From assembly GCF_016839145.1 (NCBI RefSeq), contig NZ_CP069303.1, forward strand, positions 4,145,001-4,209,000: a DNA stretch of 64,000 bases. The letters are read 5' to 3'. This DNA comes from Shinella sp. PSBB067. Its GTDB lineage: Bacteria; Pseudomonadota; Alphaproteobacteria; Rhizobiales; Rhizobiaceae. The notes under the pieces were generated by a model. The model worked only from the letters and a program-made list of their open reading frames with translations, searched no databases and was not told the DNA's origin. Both the position numbers and the translations under genes were made by a program. Positions 27,617-37,310 of this stretch are shown here, piece after piece. The number at the start of each line of letters is the position of its first letter. The first letter of the stretch is position 1.

Positions 27617-29191
27617 TTAGCTGAGCTTCCAGGCGATGTAGATCAGCGTGGCGGCGATCACCCAGAGCGCGAGACGGCCGGAGCGGCTGTGCCGCGCCTC
27701 GGAGCGGCCGATGGCCTCCGCCGTCTCCGCGTCGAAGCGCAGGCCCTTCTCGGCCATGGCGGTGAGGTCCTGCGAGAACTTCTCCGCCTTGGCGGCGATC
27801 TCGGGCGCCGCTTCCGCCAGCCTGAGGGCCGCGTGTGCGCCTTCGCGCAGGTCCGCCAGCAGGCGCTTGGGGCCGAGATTGTCGCGGATCCAGTCGCCGA
27901 CGACCCCCTCGGAAGCCTTCCACATGTTGAAGCGAGGGTTGAGCGTGCGCGACACGCCTTCCACCACCACCATGGTCTTCTGCAGCATGACCAGCTCGGT
28001 GCGGGTCTCCATGTCGAAGAGTTCCGTCACCTCGAAGAGCAGCGTCAGGAGCTTGGCCATGGAAATGGTTTCGGCCGGCTGGCCGTGGATCGGCTCGCCG
28101 ATGGCGCGGATCGCCTGCGCGAAGCTCGCCGTGTCGTGATGCGCGGGCACGTAGCCCGCCTCGAAATGCACGTCGGCGACGCGCTGGTAGTCGCGCGTGA
28201 TGAAGCCGTAGAGGATTTCCGCGAGGAAGCGGCGCTCCTTCCCGCCGAGCCGCCCGACGATGCCCATGTCGACAGCGACGATGACGCCTTGCGGATCGAC
28301 GAAGAGATTGCCCTGGTGCATGTCGGCATGGAAGAAGCCGTCGCGCAGCGTGTGGCGCAGGAAGGACTGGATCAGCGTGTCCGCCAGCCTGTCGAGGTCG
28401 TGGCCGGCGGCGTGCAGCCCCTCGACGTCGGACATCTTGATGCCGTCGATCCATTCCATGGTGACGACGTCGCGGCCGGTGCGCTCCCAGTCGACCGTCG
28501 GCACGCGGAAGCCCGGATCGTCCTTGGTGTTCTCGCCGAGTTCGGAAAGGGCGGCGGCCTCCAGCCGGAGGTCCATCTCGACCTTGGTCGTCTGCTCCAG
28601 CGTCCGCGTCACCTCGACGGGCTTGAGCCGTCGCGTGTTGGGCAGGATCTTTTCCTGCAGGCGCGAGGCCGCATACATGGCTTCGAGGTCATGGGCGAAA
28701 CGCTGGCGCACGCCGGGACGGATGACCTTCACCGCGACCTTCCGCTCGCCATTCGCGTCGCGCACCGTCGCGGGATGGACCTGGGCGATGGAGGCGGCGG
28801 CGATCGGATCGCCGAAGCTCACATAGAGATCGTCAAGCGGCCGGCCGAGCGAACCTTCCACCGTGGCGACGGCCGCTTCCTTCGGGAAGGTTGCCATGCG
28901 ATCCTGCAGGGCCGAAAGCTCGACGGCGATTTCCGCGCCGACGACGTCGGGACGGGTCGCCAGGAACTGGCCCATCTTCACATAGGAGGGGCCGAGCCGC
29001 TCGATGGCCCGGGCAAGGTTGTCGCCGCGCCCGCCCTTTGCGGCCTTGCGCCGCTCGAAAAGACCGGCAAAGGCATGGGCGGTGCGGGCAAGCGTCGGCA
29101 TGCCCTCGGTTGGCAGCGCGGAAACGACGCCCTCGCGCACGAGGACCCAGCCCACGCGGGCGAGGCGAAGATAGGCGCCGATGACGCTCAT
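27617..29191 (-). CDS. ubiB: ubiquinone biosynthesis protein UbiB (ABC1/ADCK kinase-like)
   Basis: UbiB is an atypical ATPase/kinase needed for ubiquinone synthesis, acting at the membrane on the lipid intermediates. The 524-residue protein shows the family-specific YVKMGQFLATRPD (KxGQ, near residue 70), AAASIAQVHPA in place of the usual P-loop, AVKVIRPG, and VDMGIVG near residue 310 as the metal-binding Asp. The C-terminus (ALWVIAATLIYIAWKLS) is a membrane helix. It follows ubiE by 37 bases on the same strand. Confidence 0.94.
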   Translation of the reverse strand: MSVIGAYLRLARVGWVLVREGVVSALPTEGMPTLARTAHAFAGLFERRKAAKGGRGDNLARAIERLGPSYVKMGQFLATRPDVVGAEIAVELSALQDRMATFPKEAAVATVEGSLGRPLDDLYVSFGDPIAAASIAQVHPATVRDANGERKVAVKVIRPGVRQRFAHDLEAMYAASRLQEKILPNTRRLKPVEVTRTLEQTTKVEMDLRLEAAALSELGENTKDDPGFRVPTVDWERTGRDVVTMEWIDGIKMSDVEGLHAAGHDLDRLADTLIQSFLRHTLRDGFFHADMHQGNLFVDPQGVIVAVDMGIVGRLGGKERRFLAEILYGFITRDYQRVADVHFEAGYVPAHHDTASFAQAIRAIGEPIHGQPAETISMAKLLTLLFEVTELFDMETRTELVMLQKTMVVVEGVSRTLNPRFNMWKASEGVVGDWIRDNLGPKRLLADLREGAHAALRLAEAAPEIAAKAEKFSQDLTAMAEKGLRFDAETAEAIGRSEARHSRSGRLALWVIAATLIYIAWKLS

Positions 29192-29228
29192 GCGGAAAGG
29201 CCGTTCTTGGCCGGGAAGAGGATCATGC

Positions 29229-30005
29229 TCAGAGCTTCCAGCCCGAATGCAGCGCCGCGATGCCGCCGGTATAATTGGTGTAGGACACGCGCGAGAAGCC
29301 GGCCTTGCGGATCATCGCCGCGAAGTCCTCCTGGTTGGGGAACTTGCGGATCGATTCCACGAGATACTGGTAGGGCTCGGCATCGCCCGTGATCATCTTG
29401 CCAAACTGCGGGATCGCCTTGAACGACCAGGTGTCATAAAACCTGTCGAGAAGCGGCATCTCCACCTCGGAGAATTCCAGCACGAGCAGCCGCCCGCCGC
29501 GCTTCAGCACCCGGTAGGCTTCGGACAGCGCCACGTCGATGCGCGGCACGTTGCGGATGCCGAAGGCGATCGTATAGGCGTCGAAGGTGCCGGCCTCGAA
29601 GGGCAGTTCCTCGGCATTGGCCTCGACGAAGTCGAGATTGGCCGAAAGCCCCTTCTTCGCCGCCCGGTCCGCCCCGACGCCGAGCATCGAGCCGTTGATG
29701 TCGAGCACGGTCGCATGGGCGAGGCGGTCGGAGGCTTCCACGATGCGGAAGGCGATGTCGCCCGTGCCGCCGGCGACGTCCAGCACCTTGTAGGATGCGT
29801 CCTTGCGCGGGTTGAGGCTCGCGATCATCGCGTCCTTCCAGGCCCGGTGGAGGCCGGCGGACATGACGTCGTTCATGATGTCGTAGCGCTTGGCGACCTT
29901 GTGGAACACGTCGTTGACGAGCGCCTGCTTTTCGCCCTGCGAAACCTCGCGGAAGCCGTAGGAGGTTTCCATGCCGCCGTCTGCGGATGTGCGCTGTTCG
30001 GTCAT
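29229..30005 (-). CDS. ubiE: ubiquinone/menaquinone C-methyltransferase UbiE
   Basis: UbiE C-methylates 2-polyprenyl-6-methoxy-benzoquinol with SAM during ubiquinone synthesis. The 258-residue protein has [17 protein letters not shown] (family signature near residue 40), the SAM loop [14 protein letters not shown] near 75-88 and the C-terminal [12 protein letters not shown]. The ATG at 30005 has GGAG 7 bases upstream, better than an ATG four codons earlier. It is the first gene of the ubiE-ubiB pair and diverges from mutM, an arrangement conserved in rhizobia. Confidence 0.96.
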   Translation of the reverse strand: MTEQRTSADGGMETSYGFREVSQGEKQALVNDVFHKVAKRYDIMNDVMSAGLHRAWKDAMIASLNPRKDASYKVLDVAGGTGDIAFRIVEASDRLAHATVLDINGSMLGVGADRAAKKGLSANLDFVEANAEELPFEAGTFDAYTIAFGIRNVPRIDVALSEAYRVLKRGGRLLVLEFSEVEMPLLDRFYDTWSFKAIPQFGKMITGDAEPYQYLVESIRKFPNQEDFAAMIRKAGFSRVSYTNYTGGIAALHSGWKL

Positions 30006-30180
30006 CGTCGTCTCCATGGGCCGGTCTGTCGCAGCCGTAATGCTGCCAAGACCATAGCGAATTGGCTTTGGCCGCGCTATCTGAACGCTTCGCCGGGTAT
30101 ATAGGACATTGATGGCCGGGAGGGAAATGCCGGACCGCGGCAAATGCGCTCAAGGTTAAATCGTCTTCAAGGAGAACGGG

Positions 30181-31071
30181 ATGCCGGAATTGCCGGAAGT
30201 GGAAACGGTCAGGCGCGGCCTTGCGCCCGTCATGGAGGGAGCGCGCATCCGCCGCGCCGAGCTGCGCCGCCCGGACCTGCGCTTTCCCTTCCCGCCGGCC
30301 TTCTCCGAAGCGCTTCAAGGCCGCCGCGTCGTCTCGCTCGGCCGCCGTGCGAAATATCTGCTGATCGATCTTGAAGGCGGCGACGTCGTCATCGCCCATC
30401 TCGGCATGTCCGGCTCGTTCCGGGTGGAGGGCGCGCTTGAGGAGGAGACGCCCGGCGACTTCCATATGCCGCGCAGCAAGGACACGCGCCACGACCATGT
30501 CGTCTTCCATCTGGAGACGGCGGACGGCGAGCGCCGCGTCGTCTACAACGACCCGCGCCGCTTCGGCTTCATGGACCTCGCCCGCCGCGAGGATCTGGCC
30601 GCCCACCCCTTCTTCCGCGATCTCGGCGAGGAGCCGACCGGCAACACGCTCGATGCCGATTACATCGCGGCAAAGTTCCGCGGCCGCCAGACGCCGCTGA
30701 AGGCGGCGTTGCTCGACCAGAAGAATATTGCCGGCCTCGGCAATATCTATGTCTGCGAGGCGCTGTGGCGCGCCCATCTTTCGCCGGAGCGGCTGGCCGG
30801 AACACTGGTGACGGCGGCCGGCAAGCCGAAGAAGGAACTCGTCCTCCTGACCGAGGCGATCCGCCAGGTCATCGCCGATGCCATCGAGGCCGGCGGCTCG
30901 ACCCTGCGCGACCATATCCGCGCCGATGGCTCGCTCGGCTATTTCCAGCACTCCTTTTCCGTCTACGACCGCGAGAAGGAGCCTTGCCGCACGCCGGGCT
31001 GCACGGGCACAATCGGCCGCATCGTGCAGGGCGGCCGGTCGACCTTCCACTGCGCCGCCTGCCAGAAGTAA
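30181..31071 (+). CDS. mutM: formamidopyrimidine-DNA glycosylase (Fpg)
   Basis: MutM removes 8-oxoguanine and formamidopyrimidines from DNA and nicks the abasic site. The 296-residue protein has the catalytic N-terminal PELPEVETV (P2 nucleophile, E3), K58 in [10 protein letters not shown], the H2TH region [19 protein letters not shown] near residue 180, and a zinc finger at the end ([10 protein letters not shown]...FHCAACQK). AAGGAGAACGGG precedes the ATG. It is followed after 18 bases by the enoyl-CoA hydratase gene. Confidence 0.97.
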   Translation: MPELPEVETVRRGLAPVMEGARIRRAELRRPDLRFPFPPAFSEALQGRRVVSLGRRAKYLLIDLEGGDVVIAHLGMSGSFRVEGALEEETPGDFHMPRSKDTRHDHVVFHLETADGERRVVYNDPRRFGFMDLARREDLAAHPFFRDLGEEPTGNTLDADYIAAKFRGRQTPLKAALLDQKNIAGLGNIYVCEALWRAHLSPERLAGTLVTAAGKPKKELVLLTEAIRQVIADAIEAGGSTLRDHIRADGSLGYFQHSFSVYDREKEPCRTPGCTGTIGRIVQGGRSTFHCAACQK

Positions 31072-31089
31072 TTGAGAGGAGAGAGAAAC

Positions 31090-31863
31090 ATGGCCCATGA
31101 AACCCTGCTGGTCGAGACGCGCGGACGCGTCGGCCTCATCACGCTCAACCGGCCGCAGGCGCTGAACGCGCTGAACCGCCAGCTTCTCGACGAGCTGAGG
31201 GGCGTGCTCGCCGGCTTCGAGGCCGATGCCGGCATCGGCGCGGTCGTCCTCACCGGCTCGGAGAAGGCCTTCGCCGCCGGGGCCGACATCAAGGAGATGC
31301 AGCCCTACGGCTTCGCCGACGCCATGGTCGAGGACCTTGCCGCCGGCTGGGACCAGGTGGCCGCCTTCCGCAAGCCGATGATCGCGGCCGTCAGCGGCTT
31401 TGCGCTCGGCGGCGGCTGCGAGGTCGCCATGATGTGCGATTTCATCATCGCCTCCGAGACGGCGAAGTTCGGCCAGCCGGAGATCACGCTCGGCGTCATT
31501 CCCGGCATGGGCGGCACCCAGCGCCTGACGCGGGCGATCGGCAAGTCGAAGGCGATGGACCTCATCCTCACCGGCCGCATGATGGACGCGGCGGAGGCCG
31601 AGCGGTCCGGCCTCGTCGCCCGTGTGGTGGCGCCGGAAAAACTGCTGGAGGAGGCGCTGGCGGCGGCCGAGAAGATCGCCGGCTTCTCCCTGCCTTCGAC
31701 CATCATGGCCAAGGAGGCGGTGAACCGCGCCTACGAGACGGTGCTGTCGGAAGGCATGCGCGCCGAGCGCCGGCTGTTCCACGCGCTCTTCGCCACGGAA
31801 GACCAGAAGGAGGGCATGGCGGCCTTCATCGAGAAGCGCAAGCCCGCCTTCCGCCATCGCTAG
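31090..31863 (+). CDS. enoyl-CoA hydratase
   Basis: A 257-residue crotonase: it hydrates trans-2-enoyl-CoA in fatty acid or amino acid breakdown. [13 protein letters not shown] opens the fold, [11 protein letters not shown] forms the oxyanion hole, [15 protein letters not shown] lies near residue 100, and [15 protein letters not shown] carries the catalytic Glu. Both family glutamates appear present, so it is likely active. AGGAGAGAGAAAC precedes the ATG at 31090. It follows mutM as in other rhizobia; the physiological substrate is not shown. Confidence 0.92.
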   Translation: MAHETLLVETRGRVGLITLNRPQALNALNRQLLDELRGVLAGFEADAGIGAVVLTGSEKAFAAGADIKEMQPYGFADAMVEDLAAGWDQVAAFRKPMIAAVSGFALGGGCEVAMMCDFIIASETAKFGQPEITLGVIPGMGGTQRLTRAIGKSKAMDLILTGRMMDAAEAERSGLVARVVAPEKLLEEALAAAEKIAGFSLPSTIMAKEAVNRAYETVLSEGMRAERRLFHALFATEDQKEGMAAFIEKRKPAFRHR

Positions 31864-31972
31864 GCGGGGCGCTTTCGCCGGGCGGCATGCGGGAATCGGA
31901 GTGCGAAGGCGTGGCCGGCCGATCCGAAGGGTCGCGACACGCTTTCGCGCGGCGTTTCTTGCAGAATCCGCG

Positions 31973-32001
31973 TTGACGCCATCGCGGTTTCCGGCTATAC
32001 G
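31973..32001 (+). promoter_or_regulatory. sigma-70 promoter of rpsT
   Basis: TTGACG (31973-31978) and TATACG (31996-32001) are separated by exactly 17 bases, 130 bases before the rpsT ATG. This is close to the rhizobial housekeeping pattern CTTGAC-N17-CTATAT. Confidence 0.65.
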
Positions 32002-32130
32002 CCGCCCACAGTTTGGAAAGCCGCACTCCAAGGTTTTCCGATATTGCTCCCGAATTGCTTTGATGACAGGTCGCAGTGACCCGGCACGGCGAGGGTGGAG
32101 TTTGTGTCAGATTTCTGAAGAGAGGCATAC

Positions 32131-32397
32131 ATGGCCAATACAACCTCGGCTAAGAAGGCGACCCGCAAGATCGCCGCGCGCACCGCAGTCAACAAGTCGC
32201 GCCGTTCGCGCGTCCGCAACTTCATCCGCAAGGTCGAAGAGGCGATCGCCTCGGGCGATCAGGCTGTCGCAGCCGCGGCCCTGAAGGCCGCCCAGCCGGA
32301 ACTGATGCGTGCCGCCACCAAGGGCGTCCTTCATTCCAACACGGCTTCCCGCAAGGTTTCGCGCCTTGCCGGCCGCGTCAAGGCGATGACGGCCTGA
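32131..32397 (+). CDS. rpsT: 30S ribosomal protein S20
   Basis: S20 binds 16S rRNA early in small-subunit assembly. The 88-residue protein is rich in Lys and Arg and begins [20 protein letters not shown], with the standard [19 protein letters not shown] and the [19 protein letters not shown] end. GAGAGGCATAC lies before the ATG. It has its own promoter and a strong terminator, and lies immediately upstream of the dnaA leader as in other rhizobia. Confidence 0.97.
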   Translation: MANTTSAKKATRKIAARTAVNKSRRSRVRNFIRKVEEAIASGDQAVAAAALKAAQPELMRAATKGVLHSNTASRKVSRLAGRVKAMTA

Positions 32398-32429
32398 TTA
32401 GCCCGAAAGAGCTATGCAATTTGAGTAAG

Positions 32430-32458
32430 GCCCGGTGCTTGCACCGGGCTTTTTCTTT
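32430..32458 (+). terminator. terminator of rpsT
   Basis: GCCCGGTGC pairs with GCACCGGGC (9 bp, TT loop) and is followed by TTTTTCTTT, 33 bases after the stop. A textbook intrinsic terminator; it isolates rpsT from dnaA. Confidence 0.95.
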
Positions 32459-32586
32459 GCTTTTCCGCCCCTGCTATTGCTAAACCGCAAGGCTCGATCA
32501 TGGCAAAAGCGTGACGACAAAAATCGTTTAAATTCAGTTACTTGCGGGAGGTTGTCATCCCTGGGCCACCCTTTCGTGGACAGAGT

Positions 32587-32615
32587 TTGACAGCAATTTG
32601 AGTCAAGCGAATTTT
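32587..32615 (+). promoter_or_regulatory. candidate dnaA promoter
   Basis: A perfect -35 TTGACA (32587-32592) is followed 17 bases later by a weak AATTTT -10. A GANTC site (32600-32604) lies in the spacer, so methylation could affect use of this promoter. The start would give a leader of about 650 bases. Confidence 0.4.
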
Positions 32616-32726
32616 TATTTTTTTCGTTTTGCGGCCCTCCCGAAAGGCACCCGAAAACAAAGCCATTGATTCCTAATGGATTCTCCGGGAGGCGGCGATT
32701 CCGAGTCAAAAACGCCCCTCCGAGTC
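32600..32726. promoter_or_regulatory. cluster of six GANTC (CcrM methylation) sites upstream of dnaA
   Basis: GANTC occurs at 32600, 32668, 32679, 32697, 32703 and 32722 (start positions). In alphaproteobacteria CcrM methylates GANTC, and methylation state couples dnaA transcription to replication. A GC-rich sequence would carry well under one such site in this length by chance. Confidence 0.8.
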
Positions 32727-33266
32727 AACGGCTGCCCCTTAATATTGCGTAAAATTCGTGATTGATCTTGCTGCCTGATCCTGCCTAAATGCTTTCCACA
32801 GGGGGCACGGACACAGCCTTGAAGCGATCGTCGGCAAGACTGTCTCACGAGGCAGCGGCGGTTGTTTGTCCTCTGTGACGGAGCGGCTCCGCTTCGTAAA
32901 ATCATCCAATCGGCAACGCTTGCCCCAGGTGCCCAGCGGCACACTGGCAAGAGTTTTTGCGACCATCGGTTGCGCCGGTTGCGGGGCCGTGAGGGCGGCC
33001 GGATGATGGGGAGCATGCCCGCCGGACGCTCGACGAGGGAGCGGGCGGCGCGGCCACAAACGGGACTATCCGGCAGGGCATGACGCCCGATCGTTTGGAC
33101 CCGACTTGTGTTTGGAGAACAGGAACAGTGCCGGAAGTGGGGGCCGGCGCCGTTTGGGGCACCAGATCCCGGACCGGGCTATGGCTCGGCGCGGCCGGGT
33201 GATGGCAAACATGGAAGGCGCCGGCAGCGATGCCGGCGTGGCGAATTGAGCATGAAAGGCGGCAAG

Positions 33267-34826
33267 ATGCAGATGAATACGGCCAGGACGGCTGGTGCAT
33301 TCGCAAATGGGGAAAATACAAGACAGGCGCTCCCGCAAGAAGGGGCACAAGAGGCGGCGGGGGTTCCATCCGATATGAAGCATGACGCGCTTTTCGAACG
33401 GGTCAGTGCGCGCCTGAAGGCGCAGGTCGGTCCGGACGTCTTCGCGAGCTGGTTCGGTCGCCTGAAGGTCCACTCGGTCTCCAAGAGCGTCGTGCGCCTT
33501 TCGGTGCCCACGACCTTCCTGAAATCCTGGATCAACAACCGTTATCTCGATCTCATCACCAATCTCTTCCAGCAGGAGGATCCCGAGATCCTCAAGGTGG
33601 AGATCCTGGTGCGCACCGCCACCCGGGGCGTTCGCGCCGGCGCCGCCGACGAAGCCGCCGTCGCCGAGCAGCCCGCCCCGCAGGCCCAGCCGCGCCGCGC
33701 CTCCGCCGGTCCGCAGCCCGTGGCCAGTGCCGCCGCATCGGTTGCCGCCTCGGCCCAGCCGCGCGCCCAGCATTCCGGCCCGCTCTTCGGCTCGCCGCTC
33801 GACCAGCGCTACACGTTCGATGCCTTCGTCGAGGGCACGTCGAACCGCGTCGCCCTTGCCGCCGCCCGCACCATCGCGGAAGCGGGTGCCGGTGCCGTGC
33901 GCTTCAACCCGCTCTTCGTCCATTCCAGCGTCGGGCTCGGCAAGACGCATCTTCTCCAGGCGATCGCGCTCGGTGCCCTTTCGAGCGCCCGCAACCCGCG
34001 CGTCGTCTACCTGACGGCGGAATATTTCATGTGGCGCTTCGCCACCGCGATCCGCGACAACGATGCGCTCTCCCTCAAGGAAACGCTGCGCAACATCGAT
34101 CTCCTGATCATCGACGACATGCAGTTCCTGCAGGGCAACTCGATCCAGAACGAGTTCTGCCACCTGCTGAACATGCTGCTCGATTCCGCACGGCAGGTCG
34201 TGGTCGCCGCCGACCGCGCACCCTGGGAGCTGGAATCGCTCGATCCGCGCGTCCGCTCGCGTCTGCAGGGCGGTGTCGCCATCGAGATGGAGGCGCCGGA
34301 CTACGAGATGCGCCTCGAGATCCTGAAGCGCCGCCTTGCGGTCGCGCAGCAGGAAGACGCCTCGCTCGACATTCCGGTCGAGATTCTCAGCCATGTCGCC
34401 CGCAACATCACGGCAAGCGGCCGCGAGCTGGAGGGGGCCTTCAACCAGTTGCTCTTCCGCCGCTCCTTCGAGCCGAACCTGACGATCGAGCGCGTCGACG
34501 AACTGCTCGGCCATCTGGTCGCCGCCGGCGAGCCGCGCCGCGTGCGCATCGAGGACATCCAGCGCGTCGTCGCCAAGCACTACAACGTTTCGCGCCAGGA
34601 GCTGGTCTCGAACCGCCGCACGCGCGTCATCGTCAAGCCGCGCCAGATCGCCATGTACCTGTCGAAGACCTTGACGCCGCGCTCCTTCCCGGAAATCGGC
34701 CGCCGCTTCGGCGGACGCGACCACACGACCGTGCTGCATGCCGTGCGCAAGATCGAGGAGTTGATCTCGGGTGACACCAAGCTCAGCCACGAGATCGAGC
34801 TCTTGAAACGGCTGATCAACGAATAA
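33267..34826 (+). CDS. dnaA: chromosomal replication initiator protein DnaA
   Basis: DnaA opens the origin and loads the replisome, and also acts as a transcription factor. The 519-residue protein has domain I ([23 protein letters not shown], near residue 37), a variable Ala/Gln/Pro-rich linker, the AAA+ core with Walker A SVGLGKTH (near 225) and Walker [10 protein letters not shown] (near 280), and the C-terminal HTH with [14 protein letters not shown] (near 482). I chose ATG 33267 because AAAGG sits 6-7 bases upstream; ATGs at 33252, 33273 and 33375 are possible. Domain I is preceded by a 36-residue low-complexity extension. Confidence 0.95.
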   Translation: MQMNTARTAGAFANGENTRQALPQEGAQEAAGVPSDMKHDALFERVSARLKAQVGPDVFASWFGRLKVHSVSKSVVRLSVPTTFLKSWINNRYLDLITNLFQQEDPEILKVEILVRTATRGVRAGAADEAAVAEQPAPQAQPRRASAGPQPVASAAASVAASAQPRAQHSGPLFGSPLDQRYTFDAFVEGTSNRVALAAARTIAEAGAGAVRFNPLFVHSSVGLGKTHLLQAIALGALSSARNPRVVYLTAEYFMWRFATAIRDNDALSLKETLRNIDLLIIDDMQFLQGNSIQNEFCHLLNMLLDSARQVVVAADRAPWELESLDPRVRSRLQGGVAIEMEAPDYEMRLEILKRRLAVAQQEDASLDIPVEILSHVARNITASGRELEGAFNQLLFRRSFEPNLTIERVDELLGHLVAAGEPRRVRIEDIQRVVAKHYNVSRQELVSNRRTRVIVKPRQIAMYLSKTLTPRSFPEIGRRFGGRDHTTVLHAVRKIEELISGDTKLSHEIELLKRLINE

Positions 34827-34827
34827 A

Positions 34828-34849
34828 GAAGGGGCCATAAGGCCCCTTC
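34828..34849 (+). terminator. hairpin terminator of dnaA
   Basis: GAAGGGGCC and GGCCCCTTC form a perfect 9-bp stem with an ATAA loop, starting 2 bases after the stop codon. There is no T-run after it. Confidence 0.65.
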
Positions 34850-34881
34850 AGCTTGTTGAAGAATCTCGCTCTCGCCACTGT

Positions 34882-34968
34882 CGTCATCCTCCGGCCTGTC
34901 CCGAGGATCTGCTGGTGCATTGAAAAATCGAAGCGCCGCAGATGCTCGGGGCAGGCCCGAGCATGACG
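34882..34968. repeat. 31-bp inverted repeat between dnaA and hemW
   Basis: Arms 34882-34912 and 34938-34968 pair over 31 positions with about five mismatches; each arm has the form CGTCAT-CTC-GGCCTG-CCCGAG-ATCTGC. The pattern is typical of mobile palindromic repeats scattered between rhizobial genes. Confidence 0.75.
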
Positions 34969-35000
34969 AAAGAAAGGTTCTTACGCTTTGTCAGCAGTCT

Positions 35001-35023
35001 GAAGGGGCCTAAAGTCCCCTTTC
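35001..35023 (-). terminator. hairpin terminator of hemW
   Basis: AAGGGG and CCCCTT pair (6 bp, extended by inner CT/AG) just after the hemW stop at 35028 on the minus strand. The stem resembles the dnaA hairpin at 34828. Confidence 0.5.
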
Positions 35024-35027
35024 GTCT

Positions 35028-36221
35028 TCAGCAGGCGAGGTCGGCGACGACGGCGTCGAGGATCAGCATGCCGGCGGGCGTGCAGCGCAGGCGCGAATTG
35101 CCGAGCCGCTCGATGAAGCCGTGCTCGATGAGGAACTGCTCGCGGTCCGGATCCGGGTCGCGTCCGGAAAGGGTCTGCCAGCGGGCAAGATCGATGCCTT
35201 CCTTCAGGCGCAACCCCATAAGCAGCAATTCGTCCGCCTGCGCCTCACGCTCCAGCAGTTCCTGTTCGACCATGCCATGGCCCTCGGCCTCGACAAGCGC
35301 CAGCCAGCCCTCGGGCTTGCGCTCCGTCGCGGTGGCGATCTTCGCGCCGCCCGTCGTCAGGCGGCCATGGGCGCCGGGGCCGATGCCGACATAGTCGCCA
35401 TAGCGCCAGTAGGTCAGGTTGTGGCGGCTTTCCGAACCGGGCCTTGCATGGTTGGAGACCTCGTAGGCCGGCATGCCCTCGCGCTCGGTGATCTCCTGCG
35501 TCGCCTCGTAGAGCACGGCGGAGTGCTCGCCGTCCGGCACCACCAGCTTGCCGGCCTTGTGCAGGCCGTAGAAGGGCGTGCCTTCCTCGATGGTGAGCTG
35601 GTAGAGCGAGAGGTGGTCGACCGCATAGGACACGGCTTCCTTCAACTCCCGGTCCCACTCCTCCACCGTCTGGTTCGGGCGGGCATAGATGAGGTCGAAG
35701 GACATGCGCGGGAAGATGTCGCGCGCAAGGCGGATGGCCTTCAGCGCGTCGGCGACGTCATGCAGCCGTCCGAGGAATTTCAGGTCCCGGTCGTTCAGCG
35801 CCTGCACGCCGAGCGAGACGCGGTTGACGCCGGCGGCGCGGTAGCCGCGGAAGCGCTCGGCTTCCACGCTGGAGGGGTTCGCCTCCATGGTGATCTCGAT
35901 GCCGTCAGGCACATGCCAGTGGCGGGCGATGCCGTTGAGGATCGCGTCCACCGTCTCCGGCGCCATCAGCGAGGGCGTGCCGCCGCCCATGAAGATGCTG
36001 GTGACGGAGCGCGAGCCGGTCAGCCGGCGCATCGTCGCCATTTCCTTCAAAAAGGCCTGCACGAAGCGCGGCTGGTCGACCGGCTGGTGGCGCACATGGC
36101 TGTTGAAGTCGCAATAGGGGCATTTGGCGGCACAGAACGGCCAGTGCACATAGATGCCGAAGCCGGGATCGGAAAGGTCCGCTCCCATGCTCGGCCGGAT
36201 ATCGAAGGGCACTGCCGTCAT
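35028..36221 (-). CDS. hemW: radical SAM family heme chaperone HemW
   Basis: HemW inserts heme into respiratory enzymes and binds SAM and a [4Fe-4S] cluster. The 397-residue protein has C30, C34 and C37 in CAAKCPYCDF, which fits HemW or the closely related HemN-type CPO. The MGGGTPSLM stretch near residue 78, the HNLTYW motif and a C-terminal winged-helix-like part support HemW, as does the lack of the longer N-terminus of HemN. It lies 6 bases downstream of rdgB. Confidence 0.9.
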   Translation of the reverse strand: MTAVPFDIRPSMGADLSDPGFGIYVHWPFCAAKCPYCDFNSHVRHQPVDQPRFVQAFLKEMATMRRLTGSRSVTSIFMGGGTPSLMAPETVDAILNGIARHWHVPDGIEITMEANPSSVEAERFRGYRAAGVNRVSLGVQALNDRDLKFLGRLHDVADALKAIRLARDIFPRMSFDLIYARPNQTVEEWDRELKEAVSYAVDHLSLYQLTIEEGTPFYGLHKAGKLVVPDGEHSAVLYEATQEITEREGMPAYEVSNHARPGSESRHNLTYWRYGDYVGIGPGAHGRLTTGGAKIATATERKPEGWLALVEAEGHGMVEQELLEREAQADELLLMGLRLKEGIDLARWQTLSGRDPDPDREQFLIEHGFIERLGNSRLRCTPAGMLILDAVVADLAC

Positions 36222-36227
36222 CGAGCT

Positions 36228-36872
36228 TCAGGCCTTCAGGCAGGTTTCGACGAAGATCTTGAAGGCGCGGGCGCGGTGCGACAGCGCGCTCGCGTCGCCC
36301 GGCTTCCAGCCATGTTTTTCCTCCGCGCTCATCTCGCCGAAGGTCGTCTCAAAGCCCTCCGGCTGGAAGACGGGATCGTAGCCGAAACCCTTGTCGCCGC
36401 GCGGCGGCCAGATCACATGGCCCTCCACCTCGCCGCGGAAGAGTTCCGTATGGCCGTCCGGCCAGGCAAGGCAGAGCACGGAGACGAAGCGCGCGGTGCG
36501 GTCCGTCACGTCCGTCGCGCCCTTTTCGATAAGCGCCTTCTCGACCTTCTCCATGGCCATTGCGAAATCGCGCGTGCCGTCTTCCTTCTCCGCCCAGTTG
36601 GCGGTGTAGACGCCCGGCGCGCCGTCCAGCGCATCGATGACGAGGCCGGAATCGTCCGAAAGCGCCGGCAGGCCCGAGGCTTTCGCGGAGGCGAGCGCCT
36701 TGATCGTCGCGTTTTCCTCGAAGGTCGTGCCGGTCTCGTCCGGCTCCTCGAACCTCAGTTCGGCGGCGGACCTGGCGGAGAAGCCGAAGGGGGCGATCAG
36801 GTCCTCGATCTCGCGGATCTTGCCCGCATTGTGGCTGGCGACGATGATCGTCTTGGTATCGAGCTTGCGCAT
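36228..36872 (-). CDS. rdgB: non-canonical purine NTP pyrophosphatase (RdgB/HAM1)
   Basis: RdgB hydrolyses dITP, XTP and other deaminated purine nucleotides so they are not put into DNA. The 214-residue HAM1 protein begins [17 protein letters not shown], has [18 protein letters not shown] near residue 45, the acidic [12 protein letters not shown] near 70, and [12 protein letters not shown] near 155. AGGACCCCTT precedes the ATG at 36872. It is between the VOC gene and hemW, probably one operon starting at rph. Confidence 0.95.
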   Translation of the reverse strand: MRKLDTKTIIVASHNAGKIREIEDLIAPFGFSARSAAELRFEEPDETGTTFEENATIKALASAKASGLPALSDDSGLVIDALDGAPGVYTANWAEKEDGTRDFAMAMEKVEKALIEKGATDVTDRTARFVSVLCLAWPDGHTELFRGEVEGHVIWPPRGDKGFGYDPVFQPEGFETTFGEMSAEEKHGWKPGDASALSHRARAFKIFVETCLKA

Positions 36873-36880
36873 AAGGGGTC

Positions 36881-37297
36881 CTAAGCGATGTTCCAGAGGC
36901 CCGGCTCGGCACATTCGAGGCTGTTGCCGGCGGGGTCGCGGAAATAGATGGAGCGGGCGCCGTTCGGCCAGCGGAAATCCGCTTCGATGGCGATTCCGGC
37001 TTCTTCCAGCTTTTTCACCCAGAAATCAAGCTCCGGCCCCGGCACGCGGAAACAGGCATGGCCCGGCCCGCTCGCCCCGTGCGCCGGCACGGGAAAGGCC
37101 TGCGGCGGCGGGGGAACGGCGGTCTCCTTCGCATTGAAGATCAGGAGAACGCCGGGGCCGCAGCGAAAGAAGACGTGGCGGTTGCCCTGCCGCGTGATCT
37201 TTTCGAGGTCGAGGATGCCGCCGTAGAAGGCTTCCGCCGCGTCGAGGTCGTCCGCGTAGAGCGCGGTTTCGAGAATGCCTTCGATCGCGGCGGTCAT
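36881..37297 (-). CDS. VOC family protein
   Basis: A 138-residue vicinal-oxygen-chelate protein: [20 protein letters not shown] at the start, [20 protein letters not shown] in the middle and [19 protein letters not shown] at the end, with the conserved terminal Glu. It could be a glyoxalase, a ring-cleaving dioxygenase, or a metabolite-binding protein. Only the fold is firm. It is sandwiched between rph and rdgB, with short gaps of 8 and 13 bases. Confidence 0.88.
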   Translation of the reverse strand: MTAAIEGILETALYADDLDAAEAFYGGILDLEKITRQGNRHVFFRCGPGVLLIFNAKETAVPPPPQAFPVPAHGASGPGHACFRVPGPELDFWVKKLEEAGIAIEADFRWPNGARSIYFRDPAGNSLECAEPGLWNIA

Positions 37298-37310
37298 GAT
37301 CGGGCCCCTC

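Larger units (their letters stand above)
32459..33266 (+). other. long dnaA leader region
   Basis: No convincing gene in about 800 bases. It holds an AT-rich block (32605-32632), six GANTC sites (32600-32726), three copies of GAGTCAA (32600, 32703, 32722), a candidate promoter, and one near-consensus DnaA box CTTTCCACA (32792-32800). Three in-frame ATGs precede the chosen dnaA start. The downstream 400 bases show no clear elements. Confidence 0.6.

Noticed and set aside
29434..32031. An 865-codon minus-strand frame crossing mutM, the hydratase and ubiE
   Set aside because: It spans three well-identified genes, one of them divergent, and has no recognisable motif.
32459..33266. The replication origin
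   Set aside because: Only one near-consensus DnaA box (CTTTCCACA) is visible and no box cluster; rhizobial origins are usually near hemE, not dnaA.
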